A DNA stretch of 64,000 bases from Rhodoligotrophos sp. CJ14 (GCF_038811545.1 NZ_CP133319.1:1302001-1366000), one strand, 5' to 3'. Counted from the first letter of the stretch, positions 18,859-28,203 are shown. Translations and numbers: made by a program. Notes: generated by a model from the letters alone, not told the origin.

Positions 18859-19592
18859 GTCAGCTCCTCCACATCGACCGCCAGCACATAGCCGCCACCC
18901 CAGACCGTCTTGATGATGGTGGGATTCTTGGGATCGACCTCGATTTTGCGCCTGAGCCTGCTGACCTGATTATCGATGCTTCGGTCGAACACCTGCGCGG
19001 CGCGGCCCGCTGTCAGGTCCAGCAGCTGATCGCGTGACAAGACCACATGCGGCCGCTGCAGGAAGGTTTGCAGCAGACGGAATTCTGCCGTGCTGAGCGG
19101 AATGGCGATGCCGTCCTCGGCCGAGATCTCCTGCCGGCTCGCATCGAACACCCACCGGTCGAACCTGGTGCGTCCCGGATTGATCCGGTCCCTCGGGCGC
19201 GTGCCAGCCTTGACCCGGCGCAGCACCGCTCTGATCCGCGCCAGCAGCTCCCGTGGGTTGAACGGCTTGGTCACATAGTCGTCGGCGCCGATCTCGAGCC
19301 CCACCACCCTGTCCGTGTCCTCGGCCATCGCCGTGAGCATGATGACGGGGATGTCGCTGGTCTCGCGCAGCTGCCGGCACAGGGTAAGGCCATCCTCGCC
19401 CGGCATCATCAGATCGAGCACCACCAGATCGACCGCCCCATTCTTGATCGCGGCGCGCATTTCAGGGCCGCCATCCGCAGCCGTCACCCGCATGCCGTTG
19501 CGCACGAGATACTTGCTGACCGCATCCCGGATGTCGCGGTGGTCGTCGACGACAAGAATATGTGGTGTCTGTTCCATGCTCATCTTTGACAC
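18855..19592 (-). CDS. OmpR/PhoB-family response regulator
   Basis: A 245-residue regulator: receiver domain (about 10-125) with acidic pocket 'VVDDHRDIR', phospho-acceptor Asp in 'LVVLDLMMPGEDG', conserved Thr in 'IMLTAMAE' and Lys in 'YVTKPFNPREL'; then a winged-helix DNA-binding domain (about 145-240) with 'LSTAEFRLLQTFLQRP' and 'VWGGGYVLAVDV'. First gene of the operon response regulator-kinase-adaptor-pump. The start is uncertain: GTG at 19592 has gagg about 9 nt upstream; ATGs at 19583 and 19577 would shorten it by three or five residues. Confidence 0.94.
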   Translation of the reverse strand: MSKMSMEQTPHILVVDDHRDIRDAVSKYLVRNGMRVTAADGGPEMRAAIKNGAVDLVVLDLMMPGEDGLTLCRQLRETSDIPVIMLTAMAEDTDRVVGLEIGADDYVTKPFNPRELLARIRAVLRRVKAGTRPRDRINPGRTRFDRWVFDASRQEISAEDGIAIPLSTAEFRLLQTFLQRPHVVLSRDQLLDLTAGRAAQVFDRSIDNQVSRLRRKIEVDPKNPTIIKTVWGGGYVLAVDVEELT

Positions 19593-19769
19593 TGTCTCGA
19601 TCCTCTATATGTCGCCTCTGGCTCTCCCTGCTCGCGCAAAAATGTATCAAACGATGTCAGCACCGGCCCATGACACAGCTCGCGACAATAAGGCTCTAAA
19701 GCGGCGTAGTTCTGCGACAAATCCCTGTCAGAACAGGCCTCATCGAAAGTGCACCGAGGAGGATTTCAG

Positions 19770-20456
19770 ATGGCCTATCGCTCGAGAATGTTGCTGGCCT
19801 GTGCGGCACTGGTTGGCCTGACTGCGGGAGGACTGACCCTGATCGGGCTGGGCGCCGATGCAAACGCGCAGGACGGTCGTGACGGGCTCCACCACATGCG
19901 CGAGGAATGCCGGGCTGCTTGCGGCTACATGAAGCACATGCGCGGCGACCGTTGGCATCGGTGGGATCGCCACGACGGGCGCGATTTCCGGGCCCATCGC
20001 TTCGATCGTCGACGCGGCGGCTTCGTTGCGAGCCTGTTCCAACGGTATGATCCCGATGACACCGGCCGCATCAACATCACCGATATGATGACCATTCGCG
20101 GTGATGAGTTGAAGAAATTCGACAAGAACGGCGATGGCCAGCTTGACCTGCAGGAATACGAGGCGCTCTGGCTCGATCGTCATCGGGTTCGCATGGTTCG
20201 CGCCTTCCAGCATTTCGATCGCGACGGCAATGCGCAGGTGACGACCGATGAGTATAACCGTCCCATCGAGCGGCTGGCCAAGCGCCTCGACCGCGACAAG
20301 GATGGTGTGATCGAGCGTAAGGACCGGCGCGGTGGTCCACGCGCAGGCCGCACCGATGACACTCGGGCAGCCCCGATGCAGGACCAGGGAGATGATGCGG
20401 CGCGGCCGGCTCCGATGGATGACGACGCCGATGGGAACCAGCCTGCTGCCGATTGA
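19770..20456 (+). CDS. Secreted EF-hand calcium-binding protein
   Basis: A 228-residue protein with a signal peptide (about 1-33, ending ANAQ) and a His/Arg/Met-rich segment (about 41-85). Four EF-hand loops follow at about D94-D105, D118-E129 (DKNGDGQLDLQE), D150-E161 and D174-D185. The second loop is canonical; the third has Ala where Gly is usual. The tail is acidic. It is probably exported to the periplasm and binds Ca2+ or another divalent ion. A gaggagg site precedes the ATG at 19770. It is divergent from the kinase/RND operon over 177 bp, so it may be part of that regulon. No enzymatic motif is seen. Confidence 0.85.
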   Translation: MAYRSRMLLACAALVGLTAGGLTLIGLGADANAQDGRDGLHHMREECRAACGYMKHMRGDRWHRWDRHDGRDFRAHRFDRRRGGFVASLFQRYDPDDTGRINITDMMTIRGDELKKFDKNGDGQLDLQEYEALWLDRHRVRMVRAFQHFDRDGNAQVTTDEYNRPIERLAKRLDRDKDGVIERKDRRGGPRAGRTDDTRAAPMQDQGDDAARPAPMDDDADGNQPAAD

Positions 20457-20470
20457 TTAGGCTAAGGCCC

Positions 20471-20513
20471 GCGAGATCATGTTCTGTTCACATTCGGATG
20501 CGCATGATCTCGC
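20471..20513. repeat. 11-bp inverted repeat stem-loop
   Basis: Perfect arms gcgagatcatg and catgatctcgc separated by 21 nt, between the EF-hand gene and the BA14K-like gene. There is no T-run, so it is not a classical terminator; it may be a transcript-end hairpin, a repeat-family member or an operator. Confidence 0.55.
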
Positions 20514-20539
20514 CAGATGCCTAACAGGACGTGAACACC

Positions 20540-21169
20540 ATGCCTTCTCTGATGAAGTTCTCAGCGCTTGCAGCCGTTGTTGCGCTTGGTCTCGGCGCAT
20601 CCAGCGGCATGTCTGAGGCCGCACCGCTGTCGAACGCAACACTCGCGGCCCCCGTCTCCGCAACCGCCACATCGGGCTTTGATGGGGCACGCGTTGAGCT
20701 GGTTGGTGGACGCCACTGGCGTCACTGGCGCGGCCATCGCGGTGGCAACGGGGCGGCCGTCGCATTGGGCGCTGCCGGTGCGATCATTGGCTTCTCCGCG
20801 CTCGCTGCAGCCAATTCCCAATATGCCGATCCCTATTATGCACCCCCGGTCGTCTATGACGCACCGCCTCCGGCTTACGTCTATGACGACCCCTATCTCG
20901 ATGACGAGTTCGACGACCCCTATGAAGATGAGGTGGTGGTCTATGGAGCGCCGCCGGCCCGCGCGACAGCGCCGCTTGATGCCTATGCGCCGCCGCCTCC
21001 ACCAGCACCCGGCCGGGTTGCGAGAAGCCGGACGGTTGCGAGCATCGATAGCTCGCCTGAGCCGTGGAGCTCGGCCTGGTACAGCTATTGCTCCAGCAAA
21101 TATCGCAGCTTCGATCCCGAGACCGGCTACTACAAGACCTATTCCGGCGAGCAGAAATTCTGCCGCTGA
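20540..21169 (+). CDS. BA14K-like secreted protein
   Basis: A 209-residue exported protein of unknown function. Signal peptide about 1-27; a Gly/His/Arg-rich patch ('GGRHWRHWRGHRGGNG') and an Ala-rich hydrophobic segment (about 72-92) follow. A Tyr/Pro/Asp-rich low-complexity middle ('DDPYLDDEFDDPYEDE') precedes a C-terminal motif 'WYSYCSSKYRSFDPETGYYK...FC', which matches the BA14K/lectin-like immunoreactive protein family known from Brucella. ATG at 20540 (agga 10 nt upstream) is preferred over GTG at 20531. A strong terminator follows. Confidence 0.75.
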   Translation: MPSLMKFSALAAVVALGLGASSGMSEAAPLSNATLAAPVSATATSGFDGARVELVGGRHWRHWRGHRGGNGAAVALGAAGAIIGFSALAAANSQYADPYYAPPVVYDAPPPAYVYDDPYLDDEFDDPYEDEVVVYGAPPARATAPLDAYAPPPPPAPGRVARSRTVASIDSSPEPWSSAWYSYCSSKYRSFDPETGYYKTYSGEQKFCR

Positions 21170-21190
21170 CAGAGCTGGTTCGTTCCACTG

Positions 21191-21225
21191 AAAAAGCCCC
21201 GGAGCATCAGCCTCCGGGGCTTTTT
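21191..21225. terminator. Bidirectional rho-independent terminator
   Basis: 14-bp perfect stem aaaaagccccggag/ctccggggcttttt with a 7-nt loop; the A-run and T-run flank it symmetrically. It ends the BA14K-like gene on the plus strand and the dodecin gene on the minus strand. Confidence 0.92.
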
Positions 21226-21265
21226 GTCTGGCGCCCCTATACCCGCAACTTGGCCATCCACGCGG

Positions 21266-21487
21266 TTAATCCTCGAGACTGTCCTCGATCGCAAAGCCGA
21301 GCTTGAGCGTCACCTGGTAATGGGCGATTTTCCCATTCTCCACATGGCCGCGCGTTTCCACGACCTCGAACCAGCGGATCTGGCGCACGCTCTCCCCGGC
21401 CTGATTGATCGCGTTTTCAATGGCTTCCTCGATCGAGTTGGCGGCCGAGCCCACCAGCTCGATGACCTTATAGACGTGATCGCTCAT
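21266..21487 (-). CDS. Dodecin family flavin-binding protein
   Basis: A 73-residue protein with the dodecin pattern: '[24 protein letters not shown]', the conserved aromatic '[17 protein letters not shown]' with the Trp that stacks on the flavin, and '[13 protein letters not shown]'. Dodecins form hollow 12-mers that store or buffer flavins. It lies downstream of the CAP-domain gene on the same strand (29 bp gap) and ends at the shared terminator. Confidence 0.9.
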   Translation of the reverse strand: MSDHVYKVIELVGSAANSIEEAIENAINQAGESVRQIRWFEVVETRGHVENGKIAHYQVTLKLGFAIEDSLED

Positions 21488-21516
21488 GCGTGATCCTTTC
21501 GAAGCCGGAAACTGCC

Positions 21517-22101
21517 TTACCAGCTTCGAAACGCCGCGAGCCCGTCTTGCGTTGCGCGCCTCGTCCAGAAGATCTGCACGGCATAGATGTGATTGCCCAC
21601 CTCGATCACGCCCGTGCTGACCTCCTCATAATCCGGCGACAGCATGTTCCGCCTGTGCCCGCGGCTATCGACCCACTGCTGGAACAGCCGCCGTGCCTTC
21701 GTCTCGTCCGCCGGCCCCGGCAGACGATCCCGCGCGGCATTCTCGGCTGATGCCCTGGTCTCGCCGACGAAGGCCTCGACCCTCTGCGCAAACCGGTAGC
21801 CGCCCGCGGATTGGTGGCCGACGAAATTGCCGATGAGCATTTCCAGCGCCTGACTACGCGCCGCAATCGTCGCAGCATTGCTACCCGCAAGCGCCGGCCT
21901 CCCCTGCGACTTGCGATAGGCATTGAGCGTCTTCAGCAGAAAGGCCTCGAGATCCGGCCGCAACCTGACCCCGTCAGGCGCATTCGACAGGAGCTTCTTG
22001 GCATAGGCCTGATAGGCGCTTGCCGCCCGAACGCTGTCCGTGGCGCCAAAACCCAGGCCAAAGCACAGCGCGATAACGAGAGAGAGGATCCGCAGCATCA
22101 T
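21517..22101 (-). CDS. CAP (SCP/PR1) domain secreted protein
   Basis: About 194 residues. A signal peptide (about 1-27) is followed by a CAP domain: '[21 protein letters not shown]' at the start, a helix with His ('[20 protein letters not shown]'), '[17 protein letters not shown]' carrying the family HRxNM motif, and C-terminal '[10 protein letters not shown]'. Bacterial CAP proteins are extracytoplasmic with mostly unknown roles. ATG at 22101 or the adjacent ATG at 22098 could start it; upstream in-frame codons to 22167 overlap the hydratase gene and are not favoured. It follows that gene by 16 bp, so probably co-transcribed though functionally unrelated. Confidence 0.85.
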   Translation of the reverse strand: MMLRILSLVIALCFGLGFGATDSVRAASAYQAYAKKLLSNAPDGVRLRPDLEAFLLKTLNAYRKSQGRPALAGSNAATIAARSQALEMLIGNFVGHQSAGGYRFAQRVEAFVGETRASAENAARDRLPGPADETKARRLFQQWVDSRGHRRNMLSPDYEEVSTGVIEVGNHIYAVQIFWTRRATQDGLAAFRSW

Positions 22102-22117
22102 GGATGAGGTTCGCGCG

Positions 22118-22906
22118 TCAGCGGCCTTTCCATTCCGGCGGGCGCTTTTCGGCAAAGGCCCGTGCACCCTCCATCATGTCCTCGCTCTCATAGAGCCTTT
22201 TGACGGTTGGAAGCTTCTTCCCATTCAGCAGGTCGAACACCTCTTGAGCCGGCAGATGGGCCGTCTCGCGCACCGTCTCCTTGATGGCCGCGAAAACCAG
22301 GGGCGGCCCCTCGGCCAGGAGATCGGCCAGCGCTCGTGCCGTGGTCATCAGCTGATCCGCCGGCACCACCTCCTTAAGCAGGCCCCACTGCTTCGCCTCG
22401 GCTGTGTCCATCCAGCGGCCGGTGAGCAGGAGATCCATGGCCACGTGATAGGGAATGCGCCGCGGCAGCTTGATTGTGGCGGCATCCGCCAGCGTTCCCG
22501 CGCTGATCTCGGGCAGGGCAAAGCGCGCATGATCTGCCGCGACAATGAGATCCGCCGCCAGCGCGAGCTCGAAGCCTCCCCCGACCGCGATCCCGTTGAC
22601 GGCCGCGATCACCGGCTTGTTGAGGCCCGGCAGTTCCTGTAGCCCTCCAAACCCGCCGACGCCGAAATTGAAATCGGCAACGCCCGCATCGGCCACCGAC
22701 TTGAGATCCCAGCCCGCGCAGAAGAACTTCTCGCCACCGCCGGTGATGATCGCAACGCGCAGCTCGGGATCATCCCGGAACGAGGCGAAGACATCGCCCA
22801 TGATCCGGCTGGTCGGCGCATCGATGGCATTGGCCTTTGGCCTGTCCAGCGTGACTTCGAGAACCCGCCCACGGCGGACTGTCTTTATAGGCCCGTCATC
22901 CGTCAT
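22118..22906 (-). CDS. caiD: Enoyl-CoA hydratase/isomerase, CaiD-like (carnitinyl-CoA dehydratase)
   Basis: A 262-residue crotonase-fold protein. Strings shared with E. coli CaiD, as I recall it, include 'EVTLDRPKANAIDA', 'FRDDPELRVAIITG', 'EKFFCAGWDLK', 'KPVIAAVNG', 'GGGFELALAAD' and the C-terminal 'AFAEKR.P.WKGR'. The oxyanion-hole Gly is in 'AVGGGFELA'. It would hydrate or dehydrate CoA-linked crotonobetaine/carnitine or a related acyl group. ATG at 22906 has ggggagagaggg directly upstream. No other carnitine genes are nearby, so the CaiD name is by similarity; the ABC operon upstream could supply a related substrate. Confidence 0.85.
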   Translation of the reverse strand: MTDDGPIKTVRRGRVLEVTLDRPKANAIDAPTSRIMGDVFASFRDDPELRVAIITGGGEKFFCAGWDLKSVADAGVADFNFGVGGFGGLQELPGLNKPVIAAVNGIAVGGGFELALAADLIVAADHARFALPEISAGTLADAATIKLPRRIPYHVAMDLLLTGRWMDTAEAKQWGLLKEVVPADQLMTTARALADLLAEGPPLVFAAIKETVRETAHLPAQEVFDLLNGKKLPTVKRLYESEDMMEGARAFAEKRPPEWKGR

Positions 22907-23046
22907 ATCCCTCTCTCCCCTCAAGCCAATTCCAACAAAGGGAACCGGTGTTCCGCCTGGAATTCCTGCATCATCGATCGCGAACCCGTTGCAGGGGGCC
23001 ATGAGCGCGCCCTGACGTCAAGGCGGAACCATGCGGGGATTGCTGC

Positions 23047-24672
23047 TTAAGCAGCTGTAAGCCGGCCGGCGAGCTGACGGTCGAGCCAGTCCGGATCCAT
23101 CTCCGGCACCGATGCCAGGAGCTTCATCGTATAGCTGTGCTGAGGTTGGCTCAGCACCTGCGATTTCGGCCCCTGCTCCACCACCCGGCCGCGAGTCATG
23201 ACGACAATGTCGTCAGCGATCGCGCGCACCGTGCCGATGTCATGGGTGATGAACAGATAGGAGACCCTGAGCTCCTGTTGCAGCCGAAGCAGCAGCTTGA
23301 GAATGCCTTCCGCAACCAGGGGATCGAGGGCTGAGGTGACCTCATCGCAAATGATCAGATCCGGCTCCGCGGCGAGCGCCCGCGCGATGCAGATCCGCTG
23401 CTTTTGCCCGCCGGAGAGCTCACTGGGAAACCGGTCGAGAAAGGCCGGCCCAAGCTCGATCATCTCCATCAAGGCCTTGAGCCGGGCATCGCGCTCACCA
23501 CCCGTGAGCCCCAGATAGAATTCGAGCGGCCGTCCCAGGATTTCGCGGACCCGCTGTCGCGGATTGAGCGCCGTGTCCGGCATCTGATAGATGAGCTGGA
23601 TCCGCCTAAGCGCGTCCTTGTTGCGATGCTTGAGCATCGCAGGCATGGGCTTGCCCTTGAACAGGATCTCGCCCCGCAAAGGCGGCAGCAGCCCGCAGAT
23701 CACCCGCGCCAGTGTCGACTTGCCCGAGCCGGATTCGCCCACCACCGCCACGGTGCGCCCGCGCGGCACCTGAATGGTCACGCTGTCGAGCACCTTGATG
23801 ATGCCCCCATAGGCGGCCGTCACATCATGCACGCGCAACAGCACATCCAAACCGGCTTCTTCCGCCTTGGCCGCTGCGCGAACCGCGAGCAGACGCCGGG
23901 TATATTCTTGCTTGGGGTTTTCGAGAATGTCCCTGGTGGGCCCTTCTTCCACCATCTGCCCGTGCCGCAGCACCATGATCCGGTCGGCAAGCTGGGCGAC
24001 CACCGCCAGATCATGGCTGATATAGAGGGCAGCCGTGCCGGAATCCCGCACGATATCCTTGACGGCGGCAAGCACCTCGATCTGCGTCGTGACATCGAGC
24101 GCCGTCGTCGGCTCGTCGAAAATAATGAGGTCTGGCGTGCAGGCCATCGCCATGGCCACCATCGCCCGCTGCAGCTGGCCGCCGGACACCTGATGCGGAT
24201 AGCGCTCGCCGATCATCTCCGGCTCGGGCAATCGCAATCGCCGATAGATCTCGACCGCTTCCCGGCGCGCTTCCGCCTCGCTCTTCACCCCATGCCGGAC
24301 CGCGACTTCCACATATTGATCGATCAGCCGATGTGCGGGATTGAATGAGGCCGCAGCGCTTTGCGCCACATAGGCGATGCGGGCGCCCCTCAACCGCCTC
24401 AGCTCGCCATCCCCGAGTTTCCTAAGGTCACGCCCATCGAACAGGATCTCGCCGCCGGATATGCGGCAGCCCCCCCGTGCATAGCCCATCGCCGCAAGCC
24501 CAATGGTCGATTTTCCAGCGCCCGATTCCCCGATCAGCCCGAGGACCTCGCCGCGCGCGAGCCGCAGACCGATACCCCCGACGATCTCGTGCCAGCCGTC
24601 ATCGCCGCAGCCCTCGATGCGCAAATCCCGCATCTCGAGCAGAATTTCGCGATCGCTATGGTCATTGCTCAT
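23047..24672 (-). CDS. Dipeptide-type ABC transporter, fused dual ATP-binding protein
   Basis: A 541-residue protein with two complete ABC ATPase domains, equivalent to DppD and DppF joined. Domain 1 (about 5-265): Walker A 'GESGAGKSTIG', signature 'VSGGQLQRAM', Walker B 'LIIFDEPTTALD'. Domain 2 (about 280-530): 'GESGSGKSTLAR', 'LSGGQKQRICIARAL', 'LIICDEVTSALD'. It powers uptake through the two permeases encoded just upstream. ATG at 24672 overlaps the end of the second permease by 11 bp. Last gene of the transport operon; 140 bp separate it from the caiD-like gene. Confidence 0.94.
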   Translation of the reverse strand: MSNDHSDREILLEMRDLRIEGCGDDGWHEIVGGIGLRLARGEVLGLIGESGAGKSTIGLAAMGYARGGCRISGGEILFDGRDLRKLGDGELRRLRGARIAYVAQSAAASFNPAHRLIDQYVEVAVRHGVKSEAEARREAVEIYRRLRLPEPEMIGERYPHQVSGGQLQRAMVAMAMACTPDLIIFDEPTTALDVTTQIEVLAAVKDIVRDSGTAALYISHDLAVVAQLADRIMVLRHGQMVEEGPTRDILENPKQEYTRRLLAVRAAAKAEEAGLDVLLRVHDVTAAYGGIIKVLDSVTIQVPRGRTVAVVGESGSGKSTLARVICGLLPPLRGEILFKGKPMPAMLKHRNKDALRRIQLIYQMPDTALNPRQRVREILGRPLEFYLGLTGGERDARLKALMEMIELGPAFLDRFPSELSGGQKQRICIARALAAEPDLIICDEVTSALDPLVAEGILKLLLRLQQELRVSYLFITHDIGTVRAIADDIVVMTRGRVVEQGPKSQVLSQPQHSYTMKLLASVPEMDPDWLDRQLAGRLTAA

Positions 24673-25621
24673 CACGCAACCCGCTCGTTTTGTGCAGGAA
24701 CCAGTCGACCACGAAATTCACCGCGAGCGTGAGCACGGCGATCGCACCGGCCGGCAGGAGCGGTGTGATATCGCCATAGGTGATCAGCGTGGCATTGTCG
24801 CGCACCATGGAACCCCAATCGGCCGTGGGCGGCTGAATGCCGAGCCCCAGGAAGGACAGAGCGCTGATCGTCAGGAACACGAAGCAGAACCTCAGGCCGA
24901 ACTCCGCGGTGAGCGGCGGCATGATATTGGGCAGAATCTCGCGGCGCATGATCCAGCCGAGCCCCTCCCCGCGCAGGCGCGCCGCCTCCACGAAATCCAT
25001 CACCGCCACATTCATTCCGACCGCGCGCGCCAGCCGGAACACCCGCGTCGAATCGAGCACCGCAATGACGATGATCAGCACCGGAATGGAGGTACCGAAG
25101 ATCGTCAGCAGCAATAGCGAGAAGATGAGGCTCGGGATCGCCATCAGCACATCGACGATCCGCGACAGGATCTGGTCGGTCCACCCCCCGACCGTGGCCG
25201 CCATCAGCCCTGCTCCACCGCCGATCAGGAAGGCAAGGATGGTGGTGAGAAAGGCAATGCCGATCGTGTTGCGCGCCCCATAGATGAGGCGCGTGAACAT
25301 ATCCCGGCCGAGATTGTCGGTGCCGAGCAGGAACTGATCGCCCCAGGGCTCGAATTGCAGTCCGACCACCTCGGACTCGCCATAAGGCGTGAGAGCCGGC
25401 GCAAACAGCGCCACGAAGACATAGGCAATGATGACGACGAGCCCCAGCTTAGCCGTGATGGGCGCCTGGCGCAGCGCCTTCCAGATCGCGGTTCCGCGGG
25501 CACGCCACGGGTTTGCCGCAAGCGCCAGCACAGCGGCTTGCTCATCTTCCGGTGCTCCCGCCTCCGGCGTGAGTCCCTGGGGTCTGAGGCCTGTCTCATC
25601 TGCCATTGCGGGTTCGCTCAT
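24662..25621 (-). CDS. Dipeptide-type ABC transporter permease (DppC-like)
   Basis: A 319-residue membrane protein with an N-terminal cytoplasmic extension rich in Glu and Ala, then about six membrane segments. The DppC hallmarks 'FLLGTDNLGRDMFTRLIYGARNT' and the EAA coupling loop 'DFVEAARLRGEGLGWIMRREILPN' are present, followed by 'LSFLGLGIQPPTADWGSMV'. The ATG at 25621 overlaps the stop of the upstream permease by 4 bp (ATGA), showing coupling. The frame is open far upstream but is not coding there. Confidence 0.94.
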   Translation of the reverse strand: MSEPAMADETGLRPQGLTPEAGAPEDEQAAVLALAANPWRARGTAIWKALRQAPITAKLGLVVIIAYVFVALFAPALTPYGESEVVGLQFEPWGDQFLLGTDNLGRDMFTRLIYGARNTIGIAFLTTILAFLIGGGAGLMAATVGGWTDQILSRIVDVLMAIPSLIFSLLLLTIFGTSIPVLIIVIAVLDSTRVFRLARAVGMNVAVMDFVEAARLRGEGLGWIMRREILPNIMPPLTAEFGLRFCFVFLTISALSFLGLGIQPPTADWGSMVRDNATLITYGDITPLLPAGAIAVLTLAVNFVVDWFLHKTSGLRDEQ

Positions 25622-26574
25622 CGCGGATGCATCAGCCTTGGATTGGTGAGGATGGACAGAATATCGGCGGAGAGATTGAGGAGAATATAGGTTGCGGCGA
25701 AGAGCAGGCTGCAGGCCTGCACCACCGGCAGATCCCGCTTCTGCACGGAATCGACCATCAGTTGGCCAAGCCCGGGATAGACGAACACCACCTCGACCAC
25801 CACCACCCCCACCACCAGATAGGCGAGGTTGATCACGACCACGTTGATGATCGGGGCAAGCGCATTGGGCAGCGCATGATGGAGAATGATGCGGCTGCGC
25901 GACATGCCTTTGAGCGCCGCCATCTCGATATAGGGACTGGCCAGCAGATTGAGGATCGCCGCCCGGGTCATCCGCATCATATGCGCGACCACCACCAGCG
26001 TCAGGGTAAGCGCCGGCAGTGCGACCGCATGCAGCCGTTCGATCAGCGGCATGCCGGGACTGAGATTCGATATCGACGGGAACCAGCCCAGCCTCACCGA
26101 GAGGAACATGATGAGGATATAGGCGACGAAGAATTCCGGGAACGAAATCGACGATAGGGTTGAGACATTGATCGCCCGGTCGAACCACGAGTTGCGATAG
26201 AGCGCGGCGAGAACGCCGAGCGCCAGCGCCAATGGCACCGAGATGATCGCCGCCACCCCTGCCAGGAACAGCGTATTGATCATGCGCGAGCCCAGGAGTT
26301 CGGCGATCTCTCGCTTATTGGCCAGCGAGTGCCCGAAATCCCCGTGCAGCATACCGCCGAGCCATTCGAGATAGCGCGTATGCAGCGGCAGATCGAGCCC
26401 GAGCTCCCGACGCAACGCCGCGACCGTTTCCGGAGTTGCCGATTGGCCGAGCATCTCGGTCGCGATGTCGCCTGGAAGGAACGACACCGCGAGGAAGATG
26501 ATCAGCGAGACAATCCAGAGCACAAGGAGACCCAGCGCCAAACGCTGGGCCGTCATCTTCGCGACCTTGTTCAT
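25618..26574 (-). CDS. Dipeptide-type ABC transporter permease (DppB-like)
   Basis: A 318-residue inner-membrane permease with six predicted segments. It has the DppB N-terminal pattern 'LWIVSLIIFLAVSFLPGD', the 'LGLDLPLHTRYLEWLGGMLHGDFGHSL' extracytoplasmic loop, and the coupling loop 'EMAALKGMSRSRIILHHALPNAL'. It pairs with the permease at 24662-25621 and is fed by the binding protein at 26611-28203. The start is 36 bp after the binding-protein stop. Confidence 0.94.
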   Translation of the reverse strand: MNKVAKMTAQRLALGLLVLWIVSLIIFLAVSFLPGDIATEMLGQSATPETVAALRRELGLDLPLHTRYLEWLGGMLHGDFGHSLANKREIAELLGSRMINTLFLAGVAAIISVPLALALGVLAALYRNSWFDRAINVSTLSSISFPEFFVAYILIMFLSVRLGWFPSISNLSPGMPLIERLHAVALPALTLTLVVVAHMMRMTRAAILNLLASPYIEMAALKGMSRSRIILHHALPNALAPIINVVVINLAYLVVGVVVVEVVFVYPGLGQLMVDSVQKRDLPVVQACSLLFAATYILLNLSADILSILTNPRLMHPR

Positions 26575-26610
26575 TTCGCTCCGGCCATGGCTGCAGCCTG
26601 CATCAAGCCC

Positions 26611-28203
26611 TCATGCCTCGGTGAACCACCAGCGCTCGGCCGGGCGCAGACCGTCGAGATCCCAGTTGTTCCCCATTTTGCCATGGCCGACCGTCTTCGA
26701 TAGCGCATTGACGTAATTGGCATACATGGGCACCACGGTGCCGCCGTCATCCCGGACGAGACGCTGCATTTCCGCATACATCTCCGCCCGTTTCTTCTCA
26801 TCGAGCTCCGAGCGCGCCTCAACCAGCAGCTTGTTGAACTCCGGGTTCTTCCAATGGGTGTCGTTCCAGCTCGCATCCGCCGAATAGGTCAGTGAGAACA
26901 TCCAGTCTTCGGTCGGCCGCCCTGACCAGTAGCAGAAGCACCACGGCTTCTTGATCCAGACATTCTCCCAATAGCCATCATTTGGCTCGCGAACCACATT
27001 GATGTCGATGCCGGCAGCCGCTGCATGCTCCTTGTAGAGCACAGCCGTATCAACCGCTCCGGAGAACGCGGCATCCGCCGTCGACAGGTCGATACGCAAG
27101 GTCTCGAAGCCGGCTTTCTTCAGATGAAACTTGGCCTTGTCGGGATCATAGGCCCGCTGCTCGAGATCCTTGGCGAAGAACCGGTTGGCCGGGCTGATCG
27201 GGTGATCATTGGCAACCGCCCCGTAGCCGCGCAGAATGGTTTGCACCAGCTTTTCGCGGTCAACTGCATGCTTGAGCGCGAGCCGCACATCCACATTGTC
27301 GAGCGGTGCATGATCGACAAGCATCGGCAGTGTGTAATGCTGGGTGCCCGTGATGGATATGATTTCCAGCTTCGGGTTGCGCTCGAGCAGATGGATCGTC
27401 TTGAGGTCGCAACGGTCTATCGCGTGGATCTGCCCGGTCGTGAGCGCATTGGTCCGCGCAGCCACATCCTTGATGGCCAGGAACTCGACGCTCTCGAACC
27501 AGCCGCGGCCGCTCTTCCAGTAATTGGGGTTCTTTTTGACGACAGCCGTTACGCCATAATCGATGCGCTCGAGAATATAGGCGCCGCTGCCGACCCCGCT
27601 CGCATCGGCTTTGCCGTCCTTGGTCGGCAACACCGCCAGATGATAATCATCGAGCAGGTAAGCGAAATCCGCATTCCCGCCTTTGAGGGTGAACACCACG
27701 ACGTCCTTGCCGTCCGCCTTCACATCCTCGATCGCATCGACAATGCCTTTGGCGGCGGATTTGGAATCAGGCCCGCGGTGATGGTTGATCGAATTGACCA
27801 CATCCTCCGACGTGAGCGTCTTGCCATTATGGAATTCGATGCCTTGCCGCAGCTTGAAGGTCCAGGTCTTCGCATCCGGCGAGACATCCCAGCTTTCTGC
27901 CACTTCCCCGGTCAGCTTGCCTTCGGGATCAACCTCGGTCAGATAGCTGAACACCGAATGCCCGACCGACTGCATATAGGTGTCGAGATAGGTCTGCGGG
28001 TCGATCGAATCGGTGGTCGAGCCCGCGCCGATACCGATCTTGAAATGGCCGCCGGTCTTCGGCTCGGCCCGCGCGAGGGATGCGAACAGAGTGCTCGCCG
28101 TGCTCGCGGTCAGTCCTGCGGCAACCGCCGCCACGATGAATTCCCGACGGGTCACCCGGCCGGTTTTCACCTCCCGGCCAATGCGCTCGAGTTCTTCGCT
28201 CAT
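26611..28203 (-). CDS. ABC transporter substrate-binding protein, family 5 (peptide/oligosaccharide type), Tat-exported
   Basis: A 530-residue solute-binding protein. The N-terminus carries a Tat signal 'VTRREFIVAAVAAGLTA' ending near ARAE. The family-5 signature 'LTGEVAESWDVSPDAKTWTFKLRQGIEFHNGKTLT' is clear, as is 'VDVRLALKHAVDREKLV'. It should bind peptides or another nitrogenous solute and deliver it to the permeases encoded downstream. ATG at 28203 has ggggagg at good spacing. First gene of the operon. The long leader (28204-28499) contains inverted repeats. Confidence 0.93.
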   Translation of the reverse strand: MSEELERIGREVKTGRVTRREFIVAAVAAGLTASTASTLFASLARAEPKTGGHFKIGIGAGSTTDSIDPQTYLDTYMQSVGHSVFSYLTEVDPEGKLTGEVAESWDVSPDAKTWTFKLRQGIEFHNGKTLTSEDVVNSINHHRGPDSKSAAKGIVDAIEDVKADGKDVVVFTLKGGNADFAYLLDDYHLAVLPTKDGKADASGVGSGAYILERIDYGVTAVVKKNPNYWKSGRGWFESVEFLAIKDVAARTNALTTGQIHAIDRCDLKTIHLLERNPKLEIISITGTQHYTLPMLVDHAPLDNVDVRLALKHAVDREKLVQTILRGYGAVANDHPISPANRFFAKDLEQRAYDPDKAKFHLKKAGFETLRIDLSTADAAFSGAVDTAVLYKEHAAAAGIDINVVREPNDGYWENVWIKKPWCFCYWSGRPTEDWMFSLTYSADASWNDTHWKNPEFNKLLVEARSELDEKKRAEMYAEMQRLVRDDGGTVVPMYANYVNALSKTVGHGKMGNNWDLDGLRPAERWWFTEA

